From NCBI GenBank assembly GCA_040143965.1, contig JASJQH010006883.1, positions 1 through 60,323 of the forward strand: a stretch of 60,323 nucleotides of DNA, written 5' to 3'. The notes beneath the pieces are model-generated. The model did not search any database, was not told the origin of the DNA, and saw nothing but the letters and a program-made list of their open reading frames with translations. This document shows, in pieces, positions 46,094-57,459 of the stretch. A program made the translations under genes and the position numbers. This DNA is from Basidiobolus ranarum. Taxonomy: Eukaryota > Basidiobolomycota > Basidiobolomycetes > Basidiobolales. Each line of letters begins with the position of its first letter. Position 1 is the stretch's first letter.

Positions 46094-46590
46094 TTAAATA
46101 CCATAAATCATTCTAAAAGCAAAAGTAAGACCTATCGCGACGAACACGATAATAGTGAGTGCACGTAGAGCATTATCGTCATCTAAAGTAAGAATGAAAT
46201 ATATATTGGTTAGTATAGGAGCAATAAAATGTCAACTTACAAGAAATTACCATATGTCCCGATTTCTTTTCTGGAGATTTTTCCCGCACGCCATCTGAAC
46301 AAGTATAGACCATAAAGCATAATACCCACAGAAATGATGGATAAAAAGAGTGCAGAAACGGTGCTCACGGAATCTCCAAAGTTGAGTAGACCAATAGCCA
46401 CGGCACCAAGAATGATGGACAAGTTCATCCAACGAAGGAAAGTACGCTCATTAGCAAAGTAGGACTTGGGCTGCACCTTGTTAGGACCCTCAAAAGCGTT
46501 AGGTTCTTTTGTCAGGTTAGCAGGTTCGCGATAAGCATCAAGAATATCATTCATGGTAGGGGCGATACTACGTTCGCGGACTATGGACAT
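46094..46590 (-). CDS. VTC1: Vacuolar transporter chaperone subunit Vtc1
   Basis: Exons 46590..46251 and 46182..46094; 142 aa. It has the VTC membrane domain: [19 protein letters not shown] (helix 1), VSALFLSIISVGIMLYGLYL (helix 2), then RWRAGKISRKEIGTYDDD and helix 3 ALTIIVFVAIGLTFAF. The same arrangement closes Vtc4 ([30 protein letters not shown]). Vtc1 is the small obligate subunit that forms the polyphosphate channel of the VTC complex in vacuole membranes. Splicing uses GTAATT at 46245-46250 so that TYG is followed by AT GAC GAT; a stronger GTAAGT 10 nt downstream would give an early stop. Divergent from VTC4 across 3.2 kb. Confidence 0.92.
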
Positions 46591-49500
46591 TGTGTATGTT
46601 ATTTACGTGTACGTAAACGAATATGAAAGACAAAGAACACTTGTTGCTATCGTATAGCAGGTTAGTCTGATACAGTAAGAGAGTAAAGACACGCTAATAA
46701 GCTGATTTGAGTTAAATTTCGATGCTCAACTTCCATATATGTAACACTTCACTACAGAAAACTCAGTTACGAATCTAAAATAGAGATCGCTTCAAATATT
46801 GAATAACATACAGTGATCCCCAAATTCAACTACCTGGAATATTAAAAATGGCATTTAGCAATTCCATCAGACTTGGTAATTACCATGCCGTGCGACACTG
46901 GCGGTAGAGGTATTTATAATGCCATCACCTAATGTCATTTTCAGCCAAGAACCAGTCAGTCGTATCTTGACATGGTTTATGTAACATTCAGCAACTATGA
47001 ACAGGTCAGCTACCACAACCCCAAATTAAAAACTCAGGGCCTTGGGTATACGGGAATCCAGTTTAGCACTGAACACGTCCAAGGGATTTGGCATGAAGCA
47101 ATGAATTGCCCATAGAAACTATGTCTCTTGAACGTGGCAATTGTGAGAAATCACAGATGAACTCATTAAGTGTAAACATGAGTTCCTAGATGAACTATTT
47201 TTGGCGTCATCTTAGTACTCGGGCTACGATACACCAAGAATACGCTGACCCTCTCAATCCTCATCTATGTAACCATGTGGGTCATCCAATGAGTTCAACT
47301 GGGTAATAGATTTACACAATCATTAGTTTTTTGTGGATTTGTTTTGTCACAATTTCTCCGATTATAATTTTTTCATCTTGCAATATAAGAGGTCATCGAG
47401 AGAAGCCTATACCAAAAAGGGTAGATGATGGAAACCCTGGCCAATCTTGCCGGAAGCTCTACCGCTTCGACAAAGCCAATGCGCACCAGTGATTTGAACA
47501 CGAGCTTCGAAAATTGGTTTAGATTAACCTTATACCTGAGAGATCTATTGTAAGATAAGGTTGCTTTTCTTTATCATTGTTGCACAACATGGTACACGAA
47601 CATAGAACCCAACCCAGCATAACATCTATATCAAATCTGATGCGCCTTTAGTAAAATTTTCGGTCTGATTGCCACGAAGCTGCCTCAGATCTATGTTACA
47701 CGTGCACCCTTCAAGCTAACGATCTCGAACAATTTGAACTGTTACGGTAAATACATTTTGTGAGTCTTTTTCTATTTTAGCATTAAGCTTGGCGATGATT
47801 ATTCCTTACTTCCGCATCGATTGTCTTCACCGAATTCACTGGGGTAAAAGCCATCGACAACAGACTGTAGCCATGGATGGGCTGGTAGAGTTAATAAGTG
47901 CCATTCGCATCTATGGACGGGTTCTATTGGTAAAAGGTTTGCAATGTTCATGAGATACTATTGGATGTGTGGCTTTCTCTTGTTTAGGCAGCCAATGTTG
48001 AACAAGAAAGCTCTTTAAAGCATAGGTCTATACTTATTCACAACTTCTCCGATGGCTCAAGAGGAAAGTATCACTACAAACATTGGGTCAATATATTTGG
48101 TAATTTCGTCAATAGGTTTCGAAATATCCTTTAGAACTTCTTGTTATCAGGCATAATAGTAAAGTGAAGGAGATACAAGATTGCAATACGGTTTGACAGA
48201 AGATAAGTCAATACAATCAAACATGGACTATTTCCTAAATATCGAGTACCTTTGAAAATCTCGCAACTTAAGACCCATGTGAAAGTAGATATCATTATCT
48301 GATCAAGGTATTTCGTTCGAAATTTGCATTCAAAAGCGCAACGGTGCCTTCAGGGTGAGTAATTAAGCATAAATGGAAACCCGGTGTTCACCGATTTCTT
48401 AGAGTTACACTGCGAGAGTGTATGTTAGTAAGCCATGGTGGGATATTATAAGCCAGGGTGTCTTGGAGTTGACGATTTTCCTTGAGTGGCTTGAAAAAAT
48501 ATGCATACAAATTGGTAATCCTTGAACATAGTGTGGTTCATTTGACGAATATAGAAATTTGGTTGGAAAAGACAGAGCACAAAGTGCAGTAAAGAGTTTA
48601 GCTATCAGGGCAGCTTCAATTGGAGGTGAATGAGCTTGGTGGACAATGAATTAATTGAGTATTCTTGATGGCAACGCGGCAGGGAGCTCCAGAAAAACTC
48701 CGCTAATGAAAGTTGGCCATCTCACATGAATTGTATGGCAATTAAAGCTCATAACCCCTAATCTCCTGGGTACCAATTCATATTATTACCTTTATTATCC
48801 ATCTCTAGACCTTCAGTTTCAGGCACAAAATCATATGATTAGAGTACCTATAAGCCTTAATTAACAAAGCAATAGTTCTCAATGTTGCTGACTCGATTGG
48901 GTTAATTACACCTTGGAGCTAAGCAGAAGAAAAAGAGACTGCAAAACAGGTCAGAAAGGAGTACACCCTTTTAGTACAACTTCACATAAAAAAATATTGG
49001 AAACTCGTAAGAACCTGATAAAGCAGGGGCGGATGAGATAATAATAATATTGAATTCATAATATTCGCTTGCCAAATAATTGACAATGAGATGAAGAGCT
49101 ATCATAAAGGAAAGCATTGACCACTCGGTAAAATGGTTTACTTTAGTAAATATTACTAGTTCCACTAGAATGGATATAGAACTGTGTTCACTACTACGTA
49201 ACGCCGTGAGCTTTTTTACTCAAGAACATCGAGGAGTCATTGATATGATTATGATGAGTAGGAAGCTGATATAGTAGTAGCCTCACCCCAACATTCTTTG
49301 GAACTACATATTAGGTCATTAGCCAATTATGGGATCTCACCCATGGTAAATGCCGGTATTTACCGCTGTTAAACTTAATCAATGATAGCAGGTCACAGAT
49401 GCCAGACAAAACATCGAGAATCCAATCCGAGTTTCTTATGATTTTTATTGTATTGTTAAGGTTATTGAAAGATTGTATGATAGATAGTAATCTAAGCATT

Positions 49501-49751
49501 GAATGAACCGAATTCCAAAAGTCCATTTATTCTATTGGCAACTTTCCGAATTTGGGAGGTGCCGATGAGATATAAAGCATTGGTTCGTCATCAGATCCCG
49601 TTATCAATTACAACCTCTGGTTATTCCTCATCAAATCACAGGTTGCTTTCTACATTTCCTTCTCCCCTAAGTTGTAAGTCCTTTAACATAAAAGTTGTTG
49701 TTGCAATATCTTCTAACAGAATTAATTTGACAGTTTGTAAAAAAGAAAGCA
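46591..49751. promoter_or_regulatory. Long divergent region between VTC1 and VTC4
   Basis: 3.16 kb without a supportable gene; open frames are short and random-looking. CACGTG at 47699 and AACGTG at 47131 are candidate bHLH (Pho4-type) words. The last 100 bases before VTC4 (from about 49670) contain GTAAGTCC, which could be the donor of a 5'-leader intron. No transposon ends or tRNA found. Confidence 0.5.
47699..47704. promoter_or_regulatory. CACGTG E-box, possible Pho4-type site
   Basis: Perfect palindromic bHLH core (TTACACGTGCACC context), about 1.1 kb from VTC1 and 2.05 kb from VTC4. In budding yeast VTC genes are Pho4 targets. A six-base word can occur by chance; several CACGTG words occur elsewhere in the window. 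Confidence 0.25.
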
Positions 49752-51869
49752 ATGAAATTCGGCTCACAGTTACAAGAAATTTTATACCCAGAATGGCGTT
49801 TCTACTATCTCGAGTATGACGGTCTCAAGCGAGTTTTGAAAGAACGTCTTAGTGACACCTTCACTGAAAAGGATGAGGCCAAGTTTGTTGAATTCTTGGA
49901 GAAAGAGTTGGAGAAGGTTTACACCTTCCAAACTGTTAAGCGTGGTGAAATCAACAGAAGAGTGGAGTTCAGTGAACAAACTGTGAAGAAACTCGCTAAA
50001 GATACCGAGGCCTCCGACCAGGACTATGCTGACGTTGAAGAAGACATTAACCGTGTTATTGCAGAAGTCAATGAGTTAGCCAAATTTACCAGACTCAACT
50101 ATTCCGGCTTTCTCAAGATTATCAAGAAGCACGATAAACACACCACCTACGCACTTAAGCCCATGTTCATGGTACGCTTGAACGCTCGTCCATTCTATAA
50201 AGAGAACTTCGATACTCTTTTATTGAAACTTTCCAAACTTTACGATATTGTTCGTAACCGTGGACAATCCGGCACTAGCAAGAGCTCTGCCCCTGCTGGT
50301 GGCTCCCAAAACTTCATTCGCCAAACCACCAAATATTGGGTTCACCCTGATAACGTTATGGAGGTCAAACTTCTTATTCTTAAGTATTTACCTGTATTGG
50401 TGTTTAACGCTAAAGAAGGTGGCGATCTTAACCCTGCAGTTTCCTCAGTATACTTCGATAACGAAGCTTTCGATCTTTATACTGGCCGTCTAGAGAAATC
50501 GGAAGGTGCTGAAGCTATTCGTCTACGTTGGTATGGTAATTCTTCCAACAACGAAATTTTCGTTGAACGTAAAACACATCGTGAGGATTGGACTGGAGAG
50601 AAGAGTGTCAAGGAAAGATTCCCACTCAAAGAGAAATATATCAACAGTTATCTTCAAGGCGATTACACTATGGATAACACCATCCAGAAGTTACGTGAGA
50701 GAGGTGCCAAGTCAGAGAAGGAGCTGAAGGAACTTGAACAACTTGCTAGTGAAATTCAATACAACGTCATTACTAAGAAGCTCGCACCAACTGTGAGAAC
50801 CTTTTATAACCGTACTGCTTTCCAACTTCCTGGTGATGCACGTGTTCGTATTTCACTTGATACTGAACTCACCTTGATTCGTGAAGACAACCTTGATGGT
50901 GTGGAGAGATCTGGTAGCAACTGGCGTCGTACTGATATTGACACCGACTATCCCTTCTCTCAATTGGCTGACTCAGATATCTGCCGTTTCCCCTATGCTG
51001 TCCTTGAAGTTAAACTTCAAACCCAACATGGTACAGAACCACCTCACTGGGTTTCCAACTTGGTTGAAAGCCATTTGGTTGAGTCCGTTCCTAAATTCTC
51101 CAAATATATTCATGGTGTCTCCACTCTTCTGGAATCACGTGTCTCTCTTCTTCCATTCTGGCTTCCACAGATGGATAAAGATATTCGCAAATCTCCAAAT
51201 AGAGAGCTTCTATCTATCAGAGACTCTGGAAGCAGCCATAGCAACGAAGACAGAAATTCCTCATATGGCTCTTCTCGTCGTAATCGCTCATCTCGTCGCG
51301 AAGACCCTGAAATCCAAGTTGTTGTTGATGGATCTTATCAAAGAAACGATTCCAAACAGAAGGTGAGAGAAAGTATCGATGGTGAATACGACGAATCTGC
51401 TCCACTTCTTCGTGAATCCCGTAGTCGCTCCAGAAAGACTAATGGATCTGGGTTCTTCAGTGGCTTATTCAACAGATCTCGCACACCCTCCCCTGAGAAC
51501 TCCAAAGCTCGTCAACCTGCTAAACGTATTGCCATCCCTGTTCGTGTTGAACCCAAGGTCTTTTTCGCCAATGAGCGTACTTTCCTCTCTTGGTTGCATT
51601 TTACCATTGTCCTTGGTGGTCTTGCTCTCGGTTTGTTGAACTTCGGTGATACCGTTGGACAAATCTCCGGTGTTCTTTTCACTTTGATTTCTATGGGAGT
51701 CATGATATATTCATTGATCTTATACCAATGGAGAGCTGATCAAATCCGTCAAAGAAAAGCTGGACCATATGATGATCGCTTCGGCCCCGTTGTTCTAGTT
51801 GTCGTGTTATTCTTTGCAGTTTGCGTAAATTTCTACTTGAAATTCACCAGTAACTCCGCCAAACCCTAA
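49752..51869 (+). CDS. VTC4: Polyphosphate polymerase Vtc4 (SPX - TTM - VTC1 domains)
   Basis: Single exon, 705 aa (yeast Vtc4 is 721). SPX domain 1-150 ([15 protein letters not shown] start; [10 protein letters not shown] inositol-pyrophosphate-binding lysines at about 123-130). Catalytic tunnel domain about 190-480: K194, RLRWYG with R257 and R259, [15 protein letters not shown] with K274, and [18 protein letters not shown]; these match the ATP- and metal-contacting residues known in yeast Vtc4, so the enzyme looks active rather than a Vtc2/3-type accessory subunit. A Ser/Arg-rich linker (480-590) precedes three membrane helices ([12 protein letters not shown] onward). It makes polyphosphate from ATP and moves it into the vacuole. 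It is the only complete gene here with no coding intron. The start is the SPX-defining Met; earlier ATGs are out of frame. Confidence 0.95.
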   Translation: MKFGSQLQEILYPEWRFYYLEYDGLKRVLKERLSDTFTEKDEAKFVEFLEKELEKVYTFQTVKRGEINRRVEFSEQTVKKLAKDTEASDQDYADVEEDINRVIAEVNELAKFTRLNYSGFLKIIKKHDKHTTYALKPMFMVRLNARPFYKENFDTLLLKLSKLYDIVRNRGQSGTSKSSAPAGGSQNFIRQTTKYWVHPDNVMEVKLLILKYLPVLVFNAKEGGDLNPAVSSVYFDNEAFDLYTGRLEKSEGAEAIRLRWYGNSSNNEIFVERKTHREDWTGEKSVKERFPLKEKYINSYLQGDYTMDNTIQKLRERGAKSEKELKELEQLASEIQYNVITKKLAPTVRTFYNRTAFQLPGDARVRISLDTELTLIREDNLDGVERSGSNWRRTDIDTDYPFSQLADSDICRFPYAVLEVKLQTQHGTEPPHWVSNLVESHLVESVPKFSKYIHGVSTLLESRVSLLPFWLPQMDKDIRKSPNRELLSIRDSGSSHSNEDRNSSYGSSRRNRSSRREDPEIQVVVDGSYQRNDSKQKVRESIDGEYDESAPLLRESRSRSRKTNGSGFFSGLFNRSRTPSPENSKARQPAKRIAIPVRVEPKVFFANERTFLSWLHFTIVLGGLALGLLNFGDTVGQISGVLFTLISMGVMIYSLILYQWRADQIRQRKAGPYDDRFGPVVLVVVLFFAVCVNFYLKFTSNSAKP

Positions 51870-52802
51870 ATTAACAAACCAATAGCATGGGTATACCCAC
51901 TAGTTCATCAATCACGTAGCGATTTTACTACTAGAAATGATTCAACTTCATGTATAGCAACCACACGTTGAACCAAAAACCAGGATTTCCAATGCCTTAT
52001 ATGTTCACTAATTCTTATCTTGATTTACCGCCTTTCCTGAGCAATATTCAATACTTCATATAATAAAACAAATCTTATTTCATATTCAAGATCTATACAG
52101 AACTTTTCTATCAGTGACCATAATAAATCCGCCCATGACAATAGTATTGCAATGATTGGCCTACTCCAAAGTTGGCGTATCGGTACAACTAAAGGTTAAA
52201 GCGGAGCATCTTTTGGAAGTGAACTTCTTAATCGAGTTAAGATACCCACCCAACATATAAAGAGCTAGAACGCGGGCCATTGTACTTGGAAGGTATAACC
52301 CATATGTCTAACTTGTACTTTTTGCCGTAGCCTATGCGGTAGTGGTCTACTCTGTTGAGAGACTGTTACGCCCTTTAAGGTACCGAATTGATACGCCTTT
52401 TTCTGACATCGGATTAGTTTGCCATAGTGGCCCACTTAAGAGAAGAAAGGTTAACACTGATAATTTTGGAAATGGAGTTCTTATTTCTAGACCTACAGCT
52501 CTAACCAAATTGGGTCCTAGAAGGTGATAGGTACTTTTCTAGCAACAATGCGGTATCTATAACTATCAATACCAGCACTCGACCATTTCTCACGCTGGAT
52601 TTTCTCCAGCAAATTTGAATAAACAATTGATGGTTGTGTTGAGATTGTTCCATATTACATACATACCAACTACCCCAAAGTATATTCAAAGATAATATAT
52701 ATTTGTATTATTCACTGAAGTATTGGTATATAATACTACATTGTTGTATCATATATTCCGGAATACTTGGTGAAAGAAGTAACATATTTACTGATTCCAA
52801 AT

Positions 52803-52815
52803 CAGGGTTAGGGTT
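52803..52815 (+). promoter_or_regulatory. TTAGGG motif upstream of ribosomal protein gene
   Basis: CAGGGTTAGGGTT lies 366 bases before the eL31 start codon. Tbf1-type TTAGGG words are known regulators of ribosomal-protein promoters in several fungi, so the position is plausible. Confidence 0.45.
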
Positions 52816-53068
52816 AATGATGAGCTTACTAATTTTAATTTGAAGGAAAACTGGGAATTTTATTCACAAACAGCAACTCGATATTTTCCTAGGAATAATT
52901 GTAATTAAATTATGATTTTTTTTCATCATAGATCATCAACGAGAATTTCATCCATGTTCACTTCTCATTGGTTTGGTGAGAAATCAGAATCAATTGAATT
53001 AATTCGTTCAATCGTTCTCCGTATCTTTCTCTCTCTCGCCGTTTCGTAGCTAAACGACTGTATTCTTG

Positions 53069-53165
53069 GTAAGTAGTAGAATGCTAAATATTCATTTATT
53101 GTGAAGTAAATTGTACTGATTTTCTATTTTATCAATTTATTCTTGAATTCCATCCATCGAATTAG
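53069..53165 (+). other. 5'-leader intron of the eL31 gene
   Basis: GTAAGT at 53069 and GAATTAG ending at 53165, three bases before the ATG. Leader introns are frequent in fungal ribosomal-protein genes; transcript data would be needed to confirm it. Confidence 0.55.
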
Positions 53166-53168
53166 AAA

Positions 53169-53591
53169 ATGGCCAAGGAACAAAAGGGTACTAAGCGTTC
53201 TACTCTCTCTGACGTTGTCACCAGAGAGTACACTGTTCACCTCCACAAGCTTATCCACGATCGGTAAGTACTACAATTGCTAATGATATCGAAATATATG
53301 CTAATGATCGGTATTTATAGCCAATTCAAGAAAAAGGCTCCCACTGCCGTCAAAGCCATCAAGGCTTTTGCCGCCAAGCACATGGGTACCACCGATGTCC
53401 GCTTGGATCCTTCCGTAAACAAGCAAGTCTGGAGCCACGGTATTCGTAATGTTCAACGTCGTATTCGTGTTCGTCTTTCCCGTAGACGTAACGATGATGA
53501 AGATGCCAAGGAGAAGCTTTACACTTACGTTACTTTCGTTCCTGTCACTTCCTACAAGGGTCTTCAAACCGAGGTCGTTGAGGAGAACTAA
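53169..53591 (+). CDS. RPL31: 60S ribosomal protein eL31
   Basis: Exons 53169..53263 and 53321..53591; 121 aa, usual length. Sequence [81 protein letters not shown] is unmistakable for eL31, which sits near the peptide exit tunnel of the large subunit. The intron splits CG|C in DR|Q. Codon use is markedly biased to C-ending codons (GCC, ACC, GTC), as expected for a highly expressed gene in an AT-rich genome. A likely leader intron and a TTAGGG motif precede it. Confidence 0.97.
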
Positions 53592-54610
53592 ATGTTCCTT
53601 GAATTCTTTCAGCTAGTCTATTACAGACTAGCAACCACAAAAACAAATATACTATTAAAACAATGTCTTCTGTGATGTTTTATTCATATTTAAAGGTTAT
53701 ATAGCATATTGTCGAGCATAGTTTGCTTGAAAAATACCCATAGACAATGTCGTTGATATTCTACATTCGTATTCAGTCGAAAGTACCGCGAAGATATTCA
53801 AATGCCTGTTTATTATGAGTGTGTGCTGGTACATTGTAGTTGTTAAAAGTTTAAATATCACCTAAATCAAATAGTTTCTATTTTGATATTATATACATTC
53901 AATTAATATCGAAATTTGCATCCGATAGTTTGTACCTTGAAGTATCTGTAAAAGCCAACACATCCATCCTCTATTATCACTTTTTGGATAGTTTCAGGAG
54001 TGCTGATATCAGGTGAGTATATGGCTAGTCTTTAGGTGTTCACTAAATGCATCATAATGTTTAGAGAGATAGTTTGGGGGGCGGGGGAGGAGTTATCATC
54101 AATGAGTGTGTTGTGAGGCTTTGAATGCACTTGGATAGTTCATATTGAGCTAGTTGGTTAATTTGTCCATATTGATTGGGATATACGCTCAATTATTAAA
54201 ATTGGAAAAACAATGATCGATTACATCAGATTCTAGTGTTGCTCAAGTCGAAATGGTAGCATTGATGTATTTTGAATCCCAATTAATATCGTAAATTCCC
54301 ATATGATGAAGTATTATCATGACTAGCTTTTTAGCCCAGGTGATGACGGATCTCTATGTGTATTCGCGACATATGTTTACAGTATGCGAATATTTTAGTT
54401 ACAAGTAAAATATATTACAAAAGTTATTGAGATCTTCATCATCAAACGGAGGGCCAATCTGAAGCTGCATATCATCAAGACGATTGATTGTGCTCTTCCG
54501 TAAGCGGTCTCAATTTCAATCTCTTCCCAGAAAGTATTCACCTTAAAAACAATAACCTCCTAACTTTAACAAAAGCCATAGATTTTGCTTACTTATACTT
54601 TGCTAAACAT
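53592..54610. other. Intergenic region, eL31 to RanBPM-like gene
   Basis: AT-rich with one G-rich run (GGGGGGCGGGGGAGGAG, about 54076-54092) that could form a G-quadruplex. An open frame extends upstream of the next gene's chosen start but is AT-rich and unlike coding sequence. Confidence 0.5.
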
Positions 54611-56767
54611 ATGACAAACTCAACGGGAACATCTTCAAGAAGAGCCACAACTCAATCTTTGGGTTTTAGCTTTGGCTCCTCTCGTTCCGTTTCTTCCACC
54701 TCTACACCAGTTCGCCCCAGCATCTCTAGTTCTCCAGTTGTTACTTCCACACATAATCCAGTCGCACGTCCAAAGCTTCCAAAATATTTGGAAGATACAG
54801 CATATGCTGAGGTGTTGGATACTGCTCATAGTGATCTAGCCGCTGATCCTAGCCAAATAGACCTTCCGCAACTTCCCACTAGTTGGAATGGTAAAGACAA
54901 ATGTAACCTTCTAGAATTATCTGCTGATGGTCTCAGGGTTAACTATATTGGTATGAGAAAACTTATTTTATTTTATATTCATACTTTATGTCGATGTCAA
55001 AAGTAGGAAATTTATCGGTATATTTCTTAAATAGGAACCGGTAAATCTGATAATGACGCAGCAGCGGTTAGGTCTAACCACTCTATGCCACCACAATGTG
55101 GAATATTTTATTTTGAAGTGGAGATTATAAGCAAAGGAAGAGATGGGTTTGTAGTCAAGTCCCCCTTCATTTTACTTGTGAGCCAAATTCTGAAATATAT
55201 TACGTAGGTATATTGGAATTGGGTTTTCTACTCATGGTGTTTCTTTAAGTCGTCTGCCAGGCTGGGATCCTAGCTCTTGGGGATACCATGGTGATGATGG
55301 CCATTCCTTTTGTTGTTCAGGAACTGGTAAACCATATGGACCTATGTATTCCACTGGCGATGTCATTGGTTGTTGTGTTAATTTTCGTGATGGTTCTGCT
55401 TTCTATACCAAGAATGGAGTGTTTTTAGGTAGAAATTGCCTATATAGCTATCTATACATTGTTACTTTATGATATTAATCAAAGTACTACTCTCTATAGG
55501 TATCGCTTTCAGAGATTTAAAGGGAACTTTATTTCCTTCTGTTGGCTTTAGAACACCTGGAGAGCAGATTGAAGTGAATTTTGGTCAAAGAAGATTCAAG
55601 TTTGATATAGAAAATTACATGAAGGTTAGTATGATTACTACAATAGATTGTATCGAAACTTCATATTAAATACCCTTTCATTATTACAGGAAGAAAAAAC
55701 CAAATTATGGAATCTAATTAATGCAACTCCAATTCCACCAATCTCTCAACCTTCACAAGTGGTCCCTCAACACAACACCATCTCTTCCGAGAACAATCTT
55801 CCTAGCATACTGAATGAGCTTATACTTTCTTATATGGTTCACCATGGGTACAGTGAAACTGCTAAAACATTTGCAAAAGATGTTATGGGAAGTCAGGATA
55901 GTTACGATTCGGTCATGGGCACCAGCTTAAACAATAGTGAAGCTGATGTTAGAAATAGACAAAGTAAATACAGTAACTTCTCCGATTTGTTTCTTGATCG
56001 CTAGTTTACTAAATTTATTACTATTAGAAATTCGTGGCTATATATTAGATGGAGATATTGATTCCGCAATACAACTAAGTAACGAGTGTTATCCCGATGT
56101 TCTGAAGAATAACGAGCCTATACTGTTTCGACTTCGTTGTCGTAAATTCGTAGAAATGATGCGAAAAACCGTTGTTAACTCCTGTAGTAATGGAAAGGAA
56201 GAAAATGATGATGCGATGGAAGTCGATAATACTAAAGATGAAACTCGTGGTCGAAAGAGAAGGTTAAATACTGAAACCGACTTGAACGCTTTATTGGAGG
56301 CAATGAAGTATGGCCAAGAGCTACAAAATGACTACAAAGATGACGATCGTGAGGACGTTAAGAAAACGTTAGTGGTAATATTTTCTTCACAATAGCTTGC
56401 TCCATACCATATCAATTATACTCAAATGAGGATATCCTATCAATTTTTTATTAGGAAACCTTCTCTCTACTGGCATATCCCAATCCCCAAGATAGTGTCG
56501 TAGCTCATTTGCTTGATTCTGCTTGTAGAGAACCAGTTGCTAACACTCTGAATAGTGCAATCCTAGGTGAGTATTGGTAGAGCATCATTGTTCAATTCGG
56601 TTAAATTCTTATCTGTATTTCATGACTATCTAGTATCCCAAAACCGGCCACCTATTCCTCCTCTTGAGCAAACGTTCCGACAAACCTGCGTAGTCGTAAA
56701 GGACCTCGTAAAGCAAGGGGTTGGCAATAGTGCTTTTGTCAATGTGCACAAAGACTGTTTATTATAG
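54611..56767 (+). CDS. RanBPM/Gid1-family protein (SPRY-LisH-CTLH-CRA)
   Basis: Eight exons, 554 aa: 54611..54950, 55035..55146, 55208..55428, 55500..55624, 55690..55963, 56028..56374, 56455..56566, 56634..56767. Ser/Thr-rich N-terminus 1-75; SPRY domain about 115-280 ([71 protein letters not shown]); LisH about 325-355 ([20 protein letters not shown]); CTLH about 385-425 ([31 protein letters not shown]); CRA end ([14 protein letters not shown]). This is the scaffold of the GID/CTLH E3 ubiquitin ligase, known in yeast for glucose-induced degradation of gluconeogenic enzymes. The exon 6 donor is uncertain by 3 nt (GTGGTA or GTAATA); both keep phase. An upstream Met at 54488 is in frame but its extension looks non-coding. 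Confidence 0.92.
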
Positions 56768-57459
56768 GCGAACCCCCAATAGGCTTTGAACAAATGGTTA
56801 CTCGATCTAAATACGGAATCTTCAGTAAATATTAACCCTTTAGTTTAGAAGAATGTTTAATTTGAAAGATACTTTCGTTCAAAGGCAAAATGGATTCCGA
56901 AAACGATATTCTTGTGTGATTATTATGGGAAAATTAGCATTCCACCACATCACTCATTGTCACTTCACTCAAACCCTAACCAAATTCGATTCTCTTATGG
57001 AGTAACGTTTTTCGAATCCTGTGTATACATACATATTCTTTTGTTCCTAACGTATATCTCTACCATTTGCTAGGACTACGCCCTATATTCTTTTGTTTTA
57101 TTTGATCCCTCATCTTTATTCCTTTTACATTTGTCTGTTTAATCTTATCCCAAGAGAATTACTATCTTCACTTAATAAAAACCAATGTAAAAATGATTGA
57201 TAAAAAGGTCCACGACATGGCTAGGTGTGTTCATGTCTGAATATTACTGTATCCAATACACTCTACTTACAATTTATTACGATTGAACTGGGCAAAAACA
57301 ATGTATTTGAGGTGATGGCATAGAAAAAGAATAACCAAGAAATATCATACATATTAAATGGGTAACATACATATATTGAATGGCAAGAGGATAGATGTAA
57401 TTTTCTAAAGAATGAGACATGTAGAAGGATTCAACCAAATATCAATAATGGAATCATTT
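56768..57459. other. Convergent 3' intergenic region, Gid1-like / MID1
   Basis: AT-rich 3' ends. AACCCTAACC at 56972-56981 is the complement of the TTAGGG words elsewhere in the window. No gene recognised. Confidence 0.55.

Larger units (their letters stand above)
51870..53168. promoter_or_regulatory. VTC4 3' region and promoter/leader of the eL31 gene
   Basis: Contains an unassigned 71-codon stop-free stretch (52312-52527, hydrophobic then basic, no match known to me), the CAGGGTTAGGGTT motif at 52803 and the 5'-leader intron of the next gene (both listed). A pyrimidine-rich stretch (CTTTCTCTCTCTCGCC) at about 53023-53040 is typical of a ribosomal-protein transcription start. Confidence 0.55.

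Noticed and set aside
46591-49751. A missed gene in the VTC1-VTC4 gap
   Set aside because: Both strands show only short frames under about 75 codons, and I could not join any into a recognisable domain.
54488-54610. N-terminal extension of the Gid1-like protein
   Set aside because: In frame, but AT-rich and unlike the Ser/Thr-rich N-termini of the family; the Met at 54611 is preferred.
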